NCBI RefSeq assembly: GCF_029945965.1
Contig: NZ_JAQSDO010000012.1
Coordinates: 1-64,000 of the forward strand
DNA: 64,000 bases
Source: Thermomonas sp.
Lineage (GTDB): Bacteria > Pseudomonadota > Gammaproteobacteria > Xanthomonadales > Xanthomonadaceae
Reading direction: 5' to 3'
How positions within the stretch are numbered: the stretch's first letter is position 1; every line of letters starts with the position of its first letter. A program made the translations under genes and the position numbers. A model generated the notes under the pieces. It did no database searches. It had not been told where the DNA came from and saw only the letters and a program-made list of their open reading frames with translations. Shown piece by piece: positions 45,773 through 55,409 of this stretch.

Positions 45773-47076
45773 GCAGATGCCGTTTCCCGGTTTAGCAGGC
45801 TGCCGGCATACAGCGCCGCCAGCAGCAGCACTACGCCGCCCCAGAAGGTGGAGTACACCGCCAGGTGGGTATTGAGCGGGAATACCGTCACCGCCAGCGC
45901 CAGCATGGCGGGGCGCGCTTGCTCGCGCGCGGCAGGATCAGCGTAACGCCACGCACGCCATGCCATCGCTGCGCCAGCCAGCCAAAGCAGCAGGCCAATC
46001 AGCCCGGTTTCGCTAAGCACTTCAAGCACGATTTGGTGCGCATGCAGCGCGGGGCCGGTACCCCAGGCAGCGATTTCGCCCGCATCCTGATCGCAGGACG
46101 CGAATGCGTCGCGGAAGCCGCGTGCGCCAACCCCATTGATCGGATGCTCGCGGATCATGCACAGCGCCGCCGACCAGATCCGGCTGCGCCCGGACAATGC
46201 ATGGTCCACACCCTCGGCATTCCCGGTCAGGGCCGCGGTACTGCGGTCCAGGCGCTCGGCGACCGTTGGCGACAACATCGCGGCGGCAAACAGCAAGGCT
46301 GCTCCAAGCGCGAACACCCCCAGCAAACGCTTCCAGCCCAGTAGTCGCCAACCGGACCACAGCAATACCAACGCGTAGGTCAGCCAAGCTGCGCGAGCGC
46401 CCGCAAGCAGGATCACCAAGCCGACCATCGACGCTGCCAGCAGCCAGCCGATCCGACCGAAGCGCCGACCAGCCGCATCCAGCGCGAACGGTGACAGGCT
46501 GGCCAGCACGATCCCGAGCTTGAGGTTGCACGGACCCAATACGCCGCTGAGCCGGTCCAGCGCAGCCACTTCGGCGGCCGTGCACATGCCATGGCCACTG
46601 ATCAGCTGCTTGATGTGGTCGATGCTCCAGAACAACGGACTGGTGTTGGTGATGGCTTCCACCAGGCCATCGACGGTCCATACCGCAATGATGATGGCCA
46701 ACCCGCCGAAGGTGCGGCGGCGCCCGGCCTCGCTGGCGACCGCAGACGCCACGATCCACAGGAATGGCAAGTAACGCAGGTCGACCAGGACCTCGCGCCA
46801 CGCGCGCGCATGGTCGACTGCATCGACCGCGGAAATCGCCTCCGGCAACCAGTAGGTAATGAACAGCACCGTGGTCAATGCCCACGCCGGCTCGCTGAGC
46901 AAGGCGGTGCCACCACGGAAACGGGCCTGGAACAGGCGCACGATGCCGGCCAGCGCGCCAAGCGCCAGGATCGCTTCGGCATAGCCGGGTGCAGGCCACA
47001 GTGCGACGAAGGCCAGCACCCACGCCGGCGCCCAGCGCCAGCCGGTTGCAACTTGCGCGTTGCCGGCCTCACTCAT
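45769..47076 (-). CDS. O-antigen ligase family membrane protein
   Basis: This 435-residue polytopic protein (about 10-12 membrane helices) belongs to the O-antigen ligase/polymerase (Wzy_C) superfamily. The predicted periplasmic loop between about residues 255 and 345 carries the S-G-R-S-R-I-W and G-V-G-A-R-G-F-R motifs and H-A-H-Q, which are typical of WaaL proteins. It would join the O-antigen or capsular glycan to lipid A-core. The upstream gene, a GT4 glycosyltransferase, overlaps by 4 bases (ATGA). Wzy polymerases look similar, so ligase is a best guess. Confidence 0.8.
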   Translation of the reverse strand: MSEAGNAQVATGWRWAPAWVLAFVALWPAPGYAEAILALGALAGIVRLFQARFRGGTALLSEPAWALTTVLFITYWLPEAISAVDAVDHARAWREVLVDLRYLPFLWIVASAVASEAGRRRTFGGLAIIIAVWTVDGLVEAITNTSPLFWSIDHIKQLISGHGMCTAAEVAALDRLSGVLGPCNLKLGIVLASLSPFALDAAGRRFGRIGWLLAASMVGLVILLAGARAAWLTYALVLLWSGWRLLGWKRLLGVFALGAALLFAAAMLSPTVAERLDRSTAALTGNAEGVDHALSGRSRIWSAALCMIREHPINGVGARGFRDAFASCDQDAGEIAAWGTGPALHAHQIVLEVLSETGLIGLLLWLAGAAMAWRAWRYADPAAREQARPAMLALAVTVFPLNTHLAVYSTFWGGVVLLLAALYAGSLLNRETASA

Positions 47077-48194
47077 CGTTCGCTCAACTCCCGGTATACA
47101 TCCATCGTGGCTCGCTGCATGGCCTGCAAGGTGTACGGCATCGTAGCCGCAGGCGTTGGTGGATGTGCGAGCAACGCGCGCGCGCGCTGCCTGAGCGCGT
47201 CCATGTCGAATGCCACGACCGCTCCCTCGGGCTGCAATTGCGCGAGCAACTCACCGACCCCGCCGTACGCCCACCCAAGTACCGGCCGGCCCACCGCGAG
47301 CGCCTCAATGACCGTGCGCCCGAACGCCTCCGGCTTGCGCGACAGCTGCAGCACCAGGTCGGAGGCCGCATAGGCTTCGGCAATTGCATCGGTTGGCGCG
47401 GTGATCGCCAGCGCATCCGCGATGCCTGCAGCCTGCGCACGCGCCTGCAGTTCATCGATATAGGCCGCGCGCGCGGGATCCAGCGCACCCGGCATCCACA
47501 GCCGCGCATCCATGCCGTCGGCACGCAACGCGCCCAACAGATCCAATGCGTCGGCATGCCCCTTCAGGCGGGTGCCGCGTCCGGGCATGAGCAATAGCGG
47601 GCCATTGCCGCCCAATTGCGAATGCTGCATCGACAAGCGCGCGCGCAATGCGCGATCCGGTTCCTGCCCGCTCTCCACGCGCGGAAAGCGGGCGGGATCG
47701 ATGCCACGTGGAATCACCCGCAGGCGCTGCGGATCGGTGCGCGGGTAGTGCTGCAACAGATATTCGCGCGCCACGTTCGAGACGCAGATCACGCGCTCGC
47801 CGCGGGCCATGATCGCGCTGTAACGCGAAGGCGAATTCAATCCGTGCGCGGTAGTGACGAAGCGGGGACGCGGGCCACGCATGCCCTGCAACGCACGCCA
47901 GGCCAACCAGGCCGGCAGCCGTGAACGCGCATGCACGATGTCCGCATCGATCTCGGCGAACAGCCGCCGCAAGGCCGGTACATGGCGGAATGTCCACGGC
48001 GATTTGCGGCCGATAGCGAGCGCAACGTGCTCCGCACCGATGGCCTGAAGTTGCGGCAGCATGCGCCCGCCATTCGACACCACGATGGCGCGATGACCAT
48101 TGCTGACCAGGGCTTCAGCGATTTCCAGGGTCGAACGCTCGACGCCACCGGCATCCAGCGCCGGCAACAATTGCACGACAGTCAGGCGGCGCAT
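47073..48194 (-). CDS. Glycosyltransferase family 4
   Basis: This 373-residue GT-B protein starts with the L-P-A-L-D-A-G-G-V-E-R donor-side motif. It has P-G-R-G-T-R-L-K-G in the linker and the retaining-GT E-x7-E region K-P-E-A-F-G-R-T-V-I-E-A-L. It is likely to add a sugar to the LPS core or O-unit at the cytoplasmic face; acceptor and sugar are unknown. It overlaps the ligase-like gene by 4 bases and lies 15 bases after the zinc-finger protein gene, so three genes form a probable operon on the minus strand. Confidence 0.88.
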   Translation of the reverse strand: MRRLTVVQLLPALDAGGVERSTLEIAEALVSNGHRAIVVSNGGRMLPQLQAIGAEHVALAIGRKSPWTFRHVPALRRLFAEIDADIVHARSRLPAWLAWRALQGMRGPRPRFVTTAHGLNSPSRYSAIMARGERVICVSNVAREYLLQHYPRTDPQRLRVIPRGIDPARFPRVESGQEPDRALRARLSMQHSQLGGNGPLLLMPGRGTRLKGHADALDLLGALRADGMDARLWMPGALDPARAAYIDELQARAQAAGIADALAITAPTDAIAEAYAASDLVLQLSRKPEAFGRTVIEALAVGRPVLGWAYGGVGELLAQLQPEGAVVAFDMDALRQRARALLAHPPTPAATMPYTLQAMQRATMDVYRELSER

Positions 48195-48209
48195 TGCGTC
48201 GCAGCGCAG

Positions 48210-48413
48210 TCAGTCCACCAGCACGTAAGTCGCGCTGCAATACGGGCACTGGCTCTGCCCGCCTTCGTTCTCGATCGCCAGATATACCCGCGGATGCGAA
48301 TTCCACAGCGCCATCGAAGGCATCGGGCAGCTCAGCGGCAAGTCGCTGCGGCGCACCTCATAGCATTGCTGGGCATTGGCGGGCGAGCTGGCTGTGTGGG
48401 CGGATTCGGCCAT
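48210..48413 (-). CDS. Zinc-finger (CHCC-type) small protein
   Basis: This 67-residue protein has the CHCC zinc-finger pattern: C29, H40 and the C56-P-Y-C59 pair, with an extra C17. The family is short, cytosolic and related to the zinc domain of mitochondrial complex I subunit NDUFS6. In bacteria its function is unknown; similar genes lie next to LPS or BCAA aminotransferase genes. It is the first gene of a likely operon with the GT4 and the O-antigen ligase genes. The GC content and spacing look native. Confidence 0.82.
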   Translation of the reverse strand: MAESAHTASSPANAQQCYEVRRSDLPLSCPMPSMALWNSHPRVYLAIENEGGQSQCPYCSATYVLVD

Positions 48414-48482
48414 GGCGATGCATCGATGCGGGATCGGCGCAGTTTACCAGCCGGGGCCGGCCATCCGACCCCCGTCCATGAC

Positions 48483-49190
48483 TCAGGCCGGCAGGTCGAA
48501 CAGCAGCATGTCGCTGATACCACCCACACCCTGTACATCAATCACGCCGGTTTCGTCGACAAACCCCAGCGCATCGCCGGCCTGCAACACGCGTTCGCCT
48601 AGTTGCACCTCGCCCGTGGCCACATGCAGCCAGTAGCGACGCGCCGGATCCAACGTCGTCGTCACCCCATCATCCGCATGCAGCCGGCTCGCGCGCAGCC
48701 AAGCCTGCTGGCGGATCGTCAGCGAGTCCTCGTCGCCATCGGGTGAGGCCAATACTGCCCAGCGTGCGCGGCGCGCGTCTGGATCGAAATGACGCTGCCT
48801 ATAAGCGGGTTCGGCATTCAGCCGGTCGGGCTGGATCCACAGCTGCAGGAAATGCACCGGCTGCGCAGCGGAGTCGTTGTACTCGCTGTGCTCGATGCCG
48901 TGGCCGGCGCTCATCCACTGCACGTCGCCGGCGCGGATCACCCCGGCATTGCCGCTGCTGTCCTTGTGCGCCAGTGCGCCGTCCAGCACCACACTGATGA
49001 TTTCCATGTTGGCGTGCCGATGCGGCGCGAAGCCGCCACCGGGAGCCACGATGTCGTCGTTGACCACGCGAAGCGGGCCGAAACCCATCCACGCCGGGTC
49101 GTGGTAGTGCCCGAACGAAAACGTGTGCCGGCTTTGCAGCCAGCCCAGGTCGACGGAGCCGCGCTCGGCAGCGGGGCGTTCAATGATCAT
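48483..49190 (-). CDS. Pirin family protein
   Basis: This 235-residue pirin is a double cupin related to YhhW, which oxidises quercetin in vitro. The metal site is complete: H57, H59, H101 and E103, in P-H-R-H-A-N-M-E and H-G-I-E-H-S-E. The N-terminus R-P-A-A-E-R-G-S-V-D-L-G-W-L-Q-S-R-H-T-F-S-F-G-H-Y is typical of the bacterial class. I took the ATG at 49190, four bases past the RutE-like stop; longer in-frame starts lie inside that gene. It is downstream of the nitroreductase gene and probably co-transcribed. Confidence 0.92.
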   Translation of the reverse strand: MIIERPAAERGSVDLGWLQSRHTFSFGHYHDPAWMGFGPLRVVNDDIVAPGGGFAPHRHANMEIISVVLDGALAHKDSSGNAGVIRAGDVQWMSAGHGIEHSEYNDSAAQPVHFLQLWIQPDRLNAEPAYRQRHFDPDARRARWAVLASPDGDEDSLTIRQQAWLRASRLHADDGVTTTLDPARRYWLHVATGEVQLGERVLQAGDALGFVDETGVIDVQGVGGISDMLLFDLPA

Positions 49191-49194
49191 GGCG

Positions 49195-49782
49195 TCAAAG
49201 AATTCGGCAGGCTTCGTCGAAGCCAAGACGCGGCGACCGCGGGAAGATGCTCGTGGGATCGCCAATCCCCAGGTTGACCAGGAAGTTGGACTTGATGGCC
49301 GTGCCCGCGAAGAACGCGGCATCCACCTTCGCATTATCAAACCCGGACATCGGTCCGCAGTCCAAGCCCAACGCACGCGCGGCGAGGATCAGATAGGCGC
49401 CCTGCAGGCTTCCATTGCGAAACGCCGGGACTTGCCTGTTTTCGCGCGGCCCGTCGAACCACGCCTTGGCATCCACGTGCGGGAATAGCACAGGCAGCTT
49501 CTCGTGGAAATCCTCGTCGAAGCCGACAATCACCGTGACCGGCGCAGCCATCGTCTTGTCGTGGTTGCCTGGGTCCAGTGCCGGTTCAAGCAACTGCTTG
49601 CCTTCCGGCGTCTTCACGAACACGAAACGCGCCGGGGTCGAGTTGGCTGCAGTCGGGCCAAACTTCAGCAAGTCATAGAGCTGGTGCAGGGTATCGTCGC
49701 TGACCTCGCCACCGAAGGCGTTGTAGGTGCGTGCGGTGCGGAACAGCTGGTCAAGCGCGGGATCGGTCAAAACCTTGGACAT
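49195..49782 (-). CDS. RutE-like malonic semialdehyde reductase / nitroreductase
   Basis: This 195-residue FMN-dependent protein belongs to the RutE/HadB-like nitroreductase group, described in E. coli as 3-hydroxypropionate dehydrogenase (malonic semialdehyde reductase) in pyrimidine degradation. [10 protein letters not shown] near residues 14-23, [13 protein letters not shown] (about residues 41-53) and the C-terminal N-F-L-V-N-L-G match. No other rut genes are near, so the physiological role is open. A start at 49782 was taken for the M-S-K-V-L-T N-terminus. Pirin follows 4 bases downstream. Confidence 0.85.
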   Translation of the reverse strand: MSKVLTDPALDQLFRTARTYNAFGGEVSDDTLHQLYDLLKFGPTAANSTPARFVFVKTPEGKQLLEPALDPGNHDKTMAAPVTVIVGFDEDFHEKLPVLFPHVDAKAWFDGPRENRQVPAFRNGSLQGAYLILAARALGLDCGPMSGFDNAKVDAAFFAGTAIKSNFLVNLGIGDPTSIFPRSPRLGFDEACRIL

Positions 49783-49917
49783 CACAACCTCGAATATTGG
49801 CGGCAACCCACAGTGTAGAGTTCCGCCGATGAAACCGAAGTCACCCCACCGGAACGGATCGGTCTCATCTGTGCAACAACCCGTGCTGCTGCAGAGCGGA
49901 TCAGGAGGGGCGTCGCC

Positions 49918-50871
49918 ATGACGATGACTTATGCCCTGCACGATGGCCGGGCCGGTAATGCACGGCAAGCGCTGGCACTTGCGCGTGCGTTGGATGTCGA
50001 TGCCGGCGAATGGCCGCTCGTCCCCGGACAGCTCGCGCGCTGGTTTGCTCCGCGTAAGTGGCCGTTGCTGTCCGCACCTTTCGGCCCCGGGTTCCGTGCA
50101 GATTGCGAAGATCCGCCCGAGCTCGCCATCGGCTGCGGTCGCCAGGCGGCATTGGCCACACGCCTGCTGCGTGCGGCTGGCAGCAAAGTAGTGCAGATCC
50201 TTGATCCGCGCATCGATCCACGCCATTGGGACGTGGTGGTCGCGCCAGAACACGACGGCCTGCGTGGGGACAATGTGGTCACGATGCTGGGCAGCCTGCA
50301 TCCGGTCGATGACCTGTGGCTGGCGCAGGCGCGCAGGGAGTTCCAGCCGCTGGAAAAGTTGCCTTCGCCACATACTGCATTGCTGGTCGGTGGCCCGAGC
50401 CGGCATGCCGCGCTGGACGATGTCGGATTCCAGTCTTTGTTGCAGATGTTGTCCGAGCTAACGCAAGCCGATGGCGGCAGCTTCAGCGTGATCGCATCGC
50501 GACGCACGCCAGCATCATGGCGCGAGGCAATGGGTCGTGTTCCACAAGATCTTCCGGGCATTCGCTGGCGTGACGAACACGACGGCACCAACGCGTATGC
50601 AGGATTGCTGGGCCACGCCGACCGCATCGTGTGCACGCCAGATTCGGTCAATATGCTCAGCGAAGCCGCGGCGACGCTTGTGCCTGTGTTCGCATGGAAG
50701 CCGCAGGCTGTCATGGGACGACCGCGTCGCTTCCTCGACACATTGCTCGAACGCGGCCGCATTCGCGCGCTCGGTCAGGACACTGCGATGGACACGTTCG
50801 ATGTCGAGCCGTTGCGCGAAACCGTACGCATCGCCGCAGCGATCCGGCGCCATCTCAACCTGCCAAGCTGA
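49918..50871 (+). CDS. ELM1/GtrOC1 family protein (DUF1022)
   Basis: This 317-residue protein matches the ELM1-like family, named from plant mitochondrial fission proteins, with a GT-B-like fold. The N-terminal [12 protein letters not shown] (7-18) and a C-terminal [11 protein letters not shown] are the family marks. It may be a glycosyltransferase-like or envelope-related protein; bacterial members have no settled function. It starts 136 bases from the RutE-like start (divergent) and ends 10 bases before the glnE stop (convergent). Confidence 0.8.
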   Translation: MTMTYALHDGRAGNARQALALARALDVDAGEWPLVPGQLARWFAPRKWPLLSAPFGPGFRADCEDPPELAIGCGRQAALATRLLRAAGSKVVQILDPRIDPRHWDVVVAPEHDGLRGDNVVTMLGSLHPVDDLWLAQARREFQPLEKLPSPHTALLVGGPSRHAALDDVGFQSLLQMLSELTQADGGSFSVIASRRTPASWREAMGRVPQDLPGIRWRDEHDGTNAYAGLLGHADRIVCTPDSVNMLSEAAATLVPVFAWKPQAVMGRPRRFLDTLLERGRIRALGQDTAMDTFDVEPLRETVRIAAAIRRHLNLPS

Positions 50872-50880
50872 TCTGCCGCA

Positions 50881-53655
50881 CTAGCTGTCGAAACGCAGGC
50901 CCTGCGCGCGCACCGCATCCGTCACTGCCTGTCGCGCCTCATCGATGGACGCTTGCCGCGGCACGCGGCGTGGGCGCCGATCCAGGGTGCAGCGCAGGCC
51001 CGCGTCCAGCAGCGTTGCATGTGCAGCCTGCAACTGCGCATGCACGCTGTCCGAAATGCTGCCTGCGGCAAGTGCGGCATCCAGCAGTGTCGGCGTCGCA
51101 CGGGATTCAAGCAGTTCGGGATGCGACCCGGCATCGCGCAACACGAGGAACTGCAGCAAGAATTCAAGATCGACCAAGCCGCCCTCACCCTGCTTGAGGT
51201 CGAAGATCGCGGCATCACTACGGTCGAGCTCTGCGCGCATCTTGCGACGCATCGACGATACGTCTTCGATCAGCTGCGTCGTATTGCGCGTGCGTCCCAG
51301 CACCTCGACACGCACGCCATCAGCCGCAGCGATCAGACCGGGATCGCCGCCGACGCCGCGCACGCGCACCAATGCCTGGTGTTCCCAGGTCCATGCCCGC
51401 ACGCGCTGGTATTCGGAAAAACTCGCGAGGGTCGACACCAACAGGCCTGTATTGCCATCCGGGCGCAGGCGCATGTCGACTTCGAACAGGCGACCCGCGC
51501 CGGTGCCGGTGCCGAGCAGCGAGACCAGTTTCTGGCCCAGACGGGCGAACCAGCGCGGCGCATCCAGCGGACGTGCGCCATCGGACTGTGCACCTTCAGG
51601 TGCGTCGTACAGGAATACCAGGTCGAGGTCGGAGCCGAAGCCGAGTTCCTCGCCGCCCACGCTGCCATAGCCGAGCACCGCGAAACGTGCACCGGCAACT
51701 TCGCCGTGCGCCGCATGCATTTCCGCCAGTACGAGGCGCAGCACCGATGCCACCACCGCATCGGCCAGCCAGGCCAACCGCGATGCGCATTCCTGCGCCG
51801 TGCAACGCTCGTCGAGCAGAGCCAATGCCAGCCGAAAACTCAGCGCATGACGGACTTCGTTCAAGGCGTGCAGGGACGCTTCCACATCCCCATCGCGCAG
51901 GGCGGCCCTGCATTCAGCCTGCATCGCTTCGCGATCGGGCAAGTCGCCGGACATGCGCCGGTCGAGCAACTCATCCAGCAACAGCGGATGCGCACCCAGG
52001 CGCTCGGCCAGCAATGCGCTGCGCGCCAGTGCATCCACCAGGCGCTGCAGTGCTGGCGTCTGTTCGTCGAGAAGGGCCAAATAACTGGCACGACGCAGGA
52101 TGGTATTGAGCAATGGCAGCAGGCGTCGCAGCACCGCATCGGGCTGCGCTGAGTTCGATGCCAATTGCAGCAGTGCCGGCAGCACCCGGTCCAGCCGCAC
52201 CCGCGCGCTGTCCGACAGTTCGCGCACGCCAGGCGACCTGGCGAAATCCGCCAGACTGCGATGCAGCGCTTCGAAAGCGTGATAGCCGGCGATCTGCAAT
52301 GCGCCAGCATCGGCATCGTCGGGCAGCGCGCGCCAGTACAACGACAGGTCGCTATCACCCTTGACCAGTTCCCGCGGCGCAAGCAAGGCGGCGAACTCGG
52401 CCGATACCCGCGACCGCCACGCCACGACATCAACCAGCAATGCCGACCAATCGGCATAGCCAAGTCCGCGGGCGATGCGCTCGCGTTGCAGCGCGTCTTC
52501 CGGCAATGCATGCGTCTGCGCATCAGCGAGCATCTGCAGGCGGTTCTCGAGCATGCGCAGGAAGCGATAGGCCTGGGTGAGTTCTTCGCTGGTCGCGGCG
52601 TCCATGTACTCCAGTTCAACCAGCGCCTCCAGCACCGGCAACAGACTGCGCTGGCGCAATGCGGCCTCGCGACCGCCGTGGATCAGCTGCAACGCCTGCG
52701 CGAGGAATTCGATCTCGCGGATGCCGCCCGGCCCGCGCTTGATGTCGCCGGCCAGTTCCTTGCGCGCGACTTCGGTGGCGATCGCCGCCTTCATCGTGCG
52801 CAGGCCATCGAGCGCGCCGAAATCCAGGTAACGCCGGTATACAAACGGACGCAGGCTGCGCAGCAGTTGCTCGCCAGCCTCGATGTCGCCGGCCACTGGC
52901 CGCGCTTTCTGCCAGGCATAGCGTTCCCAGTCACGACCCTCACGCTGGAAATACTGCTCCATCCCCGCGAACGACAGCGCTACCCGGCCGGCATTGCCGA
53001 ACGGACGCAGGCGCAGGTCGACGCGATGGCAGAAGCCTTCGGCAGTGACTTGGTCAAGCAACTTCGCCAGCTGCTGGCCGAGCCGCGCGAAATAATCCGA
53101 AGCGGCCAGCGCGCGCGCGCCATCGGATTCGCCATCGAGCTCGTAGGCATAGACCAGATCGACATCGGAACTGAAATTCAACTCGCCGCCGCCGAGCTTG
53201 CCAAGGCCGAACACGATCAGACGCTGCACCGATCCATCGGCCGCGCGCACCACGCCGGAACGCTGCGCGAAATCGGCTTCCAACGCGTCCAGCCCGATCC
53301 GCAGGCAGGTCTCGGCGAGCTCTGTGCTGCCAGTCAGGATCGTTCCAACCGGATCGCCAACGATGACATCACGCCACACCAGGCGGGTGGATTCCGCATG
53401 CCGGTAGCGGCGCAGCAGGCGCGGCCACTCGGCCCGATTGTCCGGCGTGAGCTCTGGTGGTTCGATCGATGCCGCGCCGTCATCGGCCTGCAGTCGTTCG
53501 ACCAGCGCAGGCTGGCTGGCCAGGGTTGCTAGCGCGAAATCACTGGCCAGCGCCAGCGCGCGCAACTGGCGCATGAAATCAGCGTCCGCCCGCCACGCGG
53601 CATCCGCGGGCAACTGCGCCAGCCTGCGTTCGACAAGGGATTCAAGCGCGTCCAT
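50881..53655 (-). CDS. glnE: Bifunctional glutamine synthetase adenylyltransferase/adenylyl-removing enzyme
   Basis: GlnE adds and removes AMP on glutamine synthetase in response to PII and glutamine. The 924-residue protein has two nucleotidyltransferase domains: the N-terminal removase with [16 protein letters not shown], and the C-terminal transferase with [15 protein letters not shown]. Both keep the paired aspartates for metal. R-R-Y-L-D-F-G-A and [10 protein letters not shown] lie between them. It is divergent from the AAA ATPase gene, with 70 bases between the starts. The several long frames on the opposite strand are antisense shadows. Confidence 0.96.
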   Translation of the reverse strand: MDALESLVERRLAQLPADAAWRADADFMRQLRALALASDFALATLASQPALVERLQADDGAASIEPPELTPDNRAEWPRLLRRYRHAESTRLVWRDVIVGDPVGTILTGSTELAETCLRIGLDALEADFAQRSGVVRAADGSVQRLIVFGLGKLGGGELNFSSDVDLVYAYELDGESDGARALAASDYFARLGQQLAKLLDQVTAEGFCHRVDLRLRPFGNAGRVALSFAGMEQYFQREGRDWERYAWQKARPVAGDIEAGEQLLRSLRPFVYRRYLDFGALDGLRTMKAAIATEVARKELAGDIKRGPGGIREIEFLAQALQLIHGGREAALRQRSLLPVLEALVELEYMDAATSEELTQAYRFLRMLENRLQMLADAQTHALPEDALQRERIARGLGYADWSALLVDVVAWRSRVSAEFAALLAPRELVKGDSDLSLYWRALPDDADAGALQIAGYHAFEALHRSLADFARSPGVRELSDSARVRLDRVLPALLQLASNSAQPDAVLRRLLPLLNTILRRASYLALLDEQTPALQRLVDALARSALLAERLGAHPLLLDELLDRRMSGDLPDREAMQAECRAALRDGDVEASLHALNEVRHALSFRLALALLDERCTAQECASRLAWLADAVVASVLRLVLAEMHAAHGEVAGARFAVLGYGSVGGEELGFGSDLDLVFLYDAPEGAQSDGARPLDAPRWFARLGQKLVSLLGTGTGAGRLFEVDMRLRPDGNTGLLVSTLASFSEYQRVRAWTWEHQALVRVRGVGGDPGLIAAADGVRVEVLGRTRNTTQLIEDVSSMRRKMRAELDRSDAAIFDLKQGEGGLVDLEFLLQFLVLRDAGSHPELLESRATPTLLDAALAAGSISDSVHAQLQAAHATLLDAGLRCTLDRRPRRVPRQASIDEARQAVTDAVRAQGLRFDS

Positions 53656-53725
53656 GCCGCCGATTGTTGCACTACCTCAAAGCTATCCGTTGTGGCATCG
53701 CGATACGCTCGCTATCGTGCGCCAC

Positions 53726-55213
53726 ATGAGCGAACTGCAAGACTTGGTGGCGCTGATCCGCGCCGACACCCCGTTACTGGTCATCGAGACACCCGACGAA
53801 GCGCGGGTAATCGAGCTGTTCCGGCTGACCCTGATGCATGCCTGGCGGGCGCTGTACCGCTGGTCGATCACCGAGGGCCTGCGGCGGATGGACTTCGACC
53901 GCGAGGACGAGAGCGAGGTCGCGCCCGACTTGAGCGCCACGCTGGAAGAAATCCGCCAGGCCAGCCAGCGCGGCACGTACCTGCTGCTGGATGCGCATCC
54001 ATACCTGGGGTATGCCAGTTCGCAGCGGCTGCTGCGCGACATCATCCAGCGCCGCGGCAGCCAGCCGCATGTGTTGGTGCTGATCGGCACCAAGGTGGTC
54101 GTGCCGGAAGCGCTGGAACCCTTTGCGGTGCGCTTCAACCTGCGCCTGCCGGATGCCAATGCGCTGCTCAAGCTGGTCCAGGACGAGGCCCGCGCCTATA
54201 CCACCGAAAATGGCGGTCGCCGGGTCGAGGCCGACGCCGCTGCGGTCAAGCAGATCGTGCGCAACCTGCAGGGCATGAGCCTGACCGATGCCCGCCGTAT
54301 TGCCCGGCATTTGATCTATCGCGATGGCGTACTGGGCGCCGACGACCTTCCGGAACTGGCGCGGCTGAAGTTCGAGATGCTCAACCGCAGCGGGCACCTG
54401 CATTACGAATATGACACCGCTCGATTCTCTGACGTGGGTGGCGCGGCCCGGCTCAAGCGCTGGATCGAGCAACGCCGCGACGCCTTCGTGCTGGATCCGC
54501 CACCTGCCGGCCTGGAACCACCGAAGGGCGTGCTGCTGCTGGGCGTGCAGGGCTGCGGCAAGTCGCTGCTGGCCAAGGCGGTGGCCGGAGGCTTCGGGGT
54601 GCCGCTGGTACGGCTGGATTTCGGCACCCTGTACGACAAATACCACGGCGAAACCGAACGCAACCTGCGTGACGCACTAGCGTCGACCGAGCAGCTGGCG
54701 CCGTGCGTATTGTGGATCGACGAGATCGAGAAAGGACTCGCTCCCAGTAGCGGCGAGGGCGACGGCGGCCTGTCGCGGCGGGTGCTGGGCTACCTGCTGA
54801 CCTGGATGGCCGAGCGCAAATCACACGTGTTCCTGGTTGCCACCGCCAACCAGGTGCACGACCTGCCGCCGGAACTCCTGCGCAAGGGTCGCTTCGACGA
54901 GATTTTCTTTGTCGACCTGCCTGATCCGGCCACGCGCGCGGAGATCTTCGCGCTGCACCTGGATCGCAGGAAACTACCGCGCGAGGACATCGACCTGTCG
55001 GCATTGGCCGCGGCAGCGGACGGTTTTTCCGGCGCGGAGATCGAACAGGTCATCGTCAGCGCACTGTATGCCACCCATGCCGCACGCACCGGCATCGACA
55101 CCCACGCCCTGATCCAGTCCATACGCGACACCCGTCCGTTGTCGGTGTTGATGGCCGAACAGGTGCAGGCACTGCGCACTTGGGCGCAGTCACGCACGGT
55201 ACCGGCCGGCTGA
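53726..55213 (+). CDS. AAA family ATPase, Ycf46-like
   Basis: This 495-residue cytosolic protein pairs an N-terminal domain with one AAA module. Walker A is G-V-Q-G-C-G-K-S (273-280), Walker B is V-L-W-I-D-E-I-E (328-335), and the arginine-finger region is L-R-K-G-R-F-D-E-I near 385-393. The Ycf46-like family is linked in cyanobacteria to photosynthesis and carbon regulation; in proteobacteria the role is unknown. The start at 53726 is the first ATG after the glnE divergent start. The downstream terminator reads in the minus direction and belongs to the oxidoreductase gene. Confidence 0.85.
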   Translation: MSELQDLVALIRADTPLLVIETPDEARVIELFRLTLMHAWRALYRWSITEGLRRMDFDREDESEVAPDLSATLEEIRQASQRGTYLLLDAHPYLGYASSQRLLRDIIQRRGSQPHVLVLIGTKVVVPEALEPFAVRFNLRLPDANALLKLVQDEARAYTTENGGRRVEADAAAVKQIVRNLQGMSLTDARRIARHLIYRDGVLGADDLPELARLKFEMLNRSGHLHYEYDTARFSDVGGAARLKRWIEQRRDAFVLDPPPAGLEPPKGVLLLGVQGCGKSLLAKAVAGGFGVPLVRLDFGTLYDKYHGETERNLRDALASTEQLAPCVLWIDEIEKGLAPSSGEGDGGLSRRVLGYLLTWMAERKSHVFLVATANQVHDLPPELLRKGRFDEIFFVDLPDPATRAEIFALHLDRRKLPREDIDLSALAAAADGFSGAEIEQVIVSALYATHAARTGIDTHALIQSIRDTRPLSVLMAEQVQALRTWAQSRTVPAG

Positions 55214-55251
55214 GAACATGCGTTGCACAAACAAACCATTCGCCCATTAAA

Positions 55252-55284
55252 AAGCCCGCACCGGTTTTCACCGGTAGCGGGCCT
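55252..55284 (-). terminator. Rho-independent terminator of the PYROXD2-like gene
   Basis: GCCCGC (55254-55259) pairs with GCGGGC (55277-55282) around a second stem of ACCGGT arms. On the minus strand it is followed by TTTTTAATGGG. It lies 126 bases past the stop of the oxidoreductase gene. On the plus strand no T run follows, so it should not end the AAA gene. Confidence 0.75.
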
Positions 55285-55409
55285 GCTCCCTCCCCCACGT
55301 CGGGACGCGGGGCAACTGTGAAGGAACCGTTATGGTGATTGCACGCTGCACTGCAAAAGTGCACTCCGCAGTCCACTAATCATGACCTGGCGAATGCGTC
55401 GGCGACGCC

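Noticed and set aside
52165..53532. Long 455-codon frame antisense to glnE
   Set aside because: It lies fully opposite glnE, which has clear family motifs. Composition and content look like a shadow of GC-rich codons.
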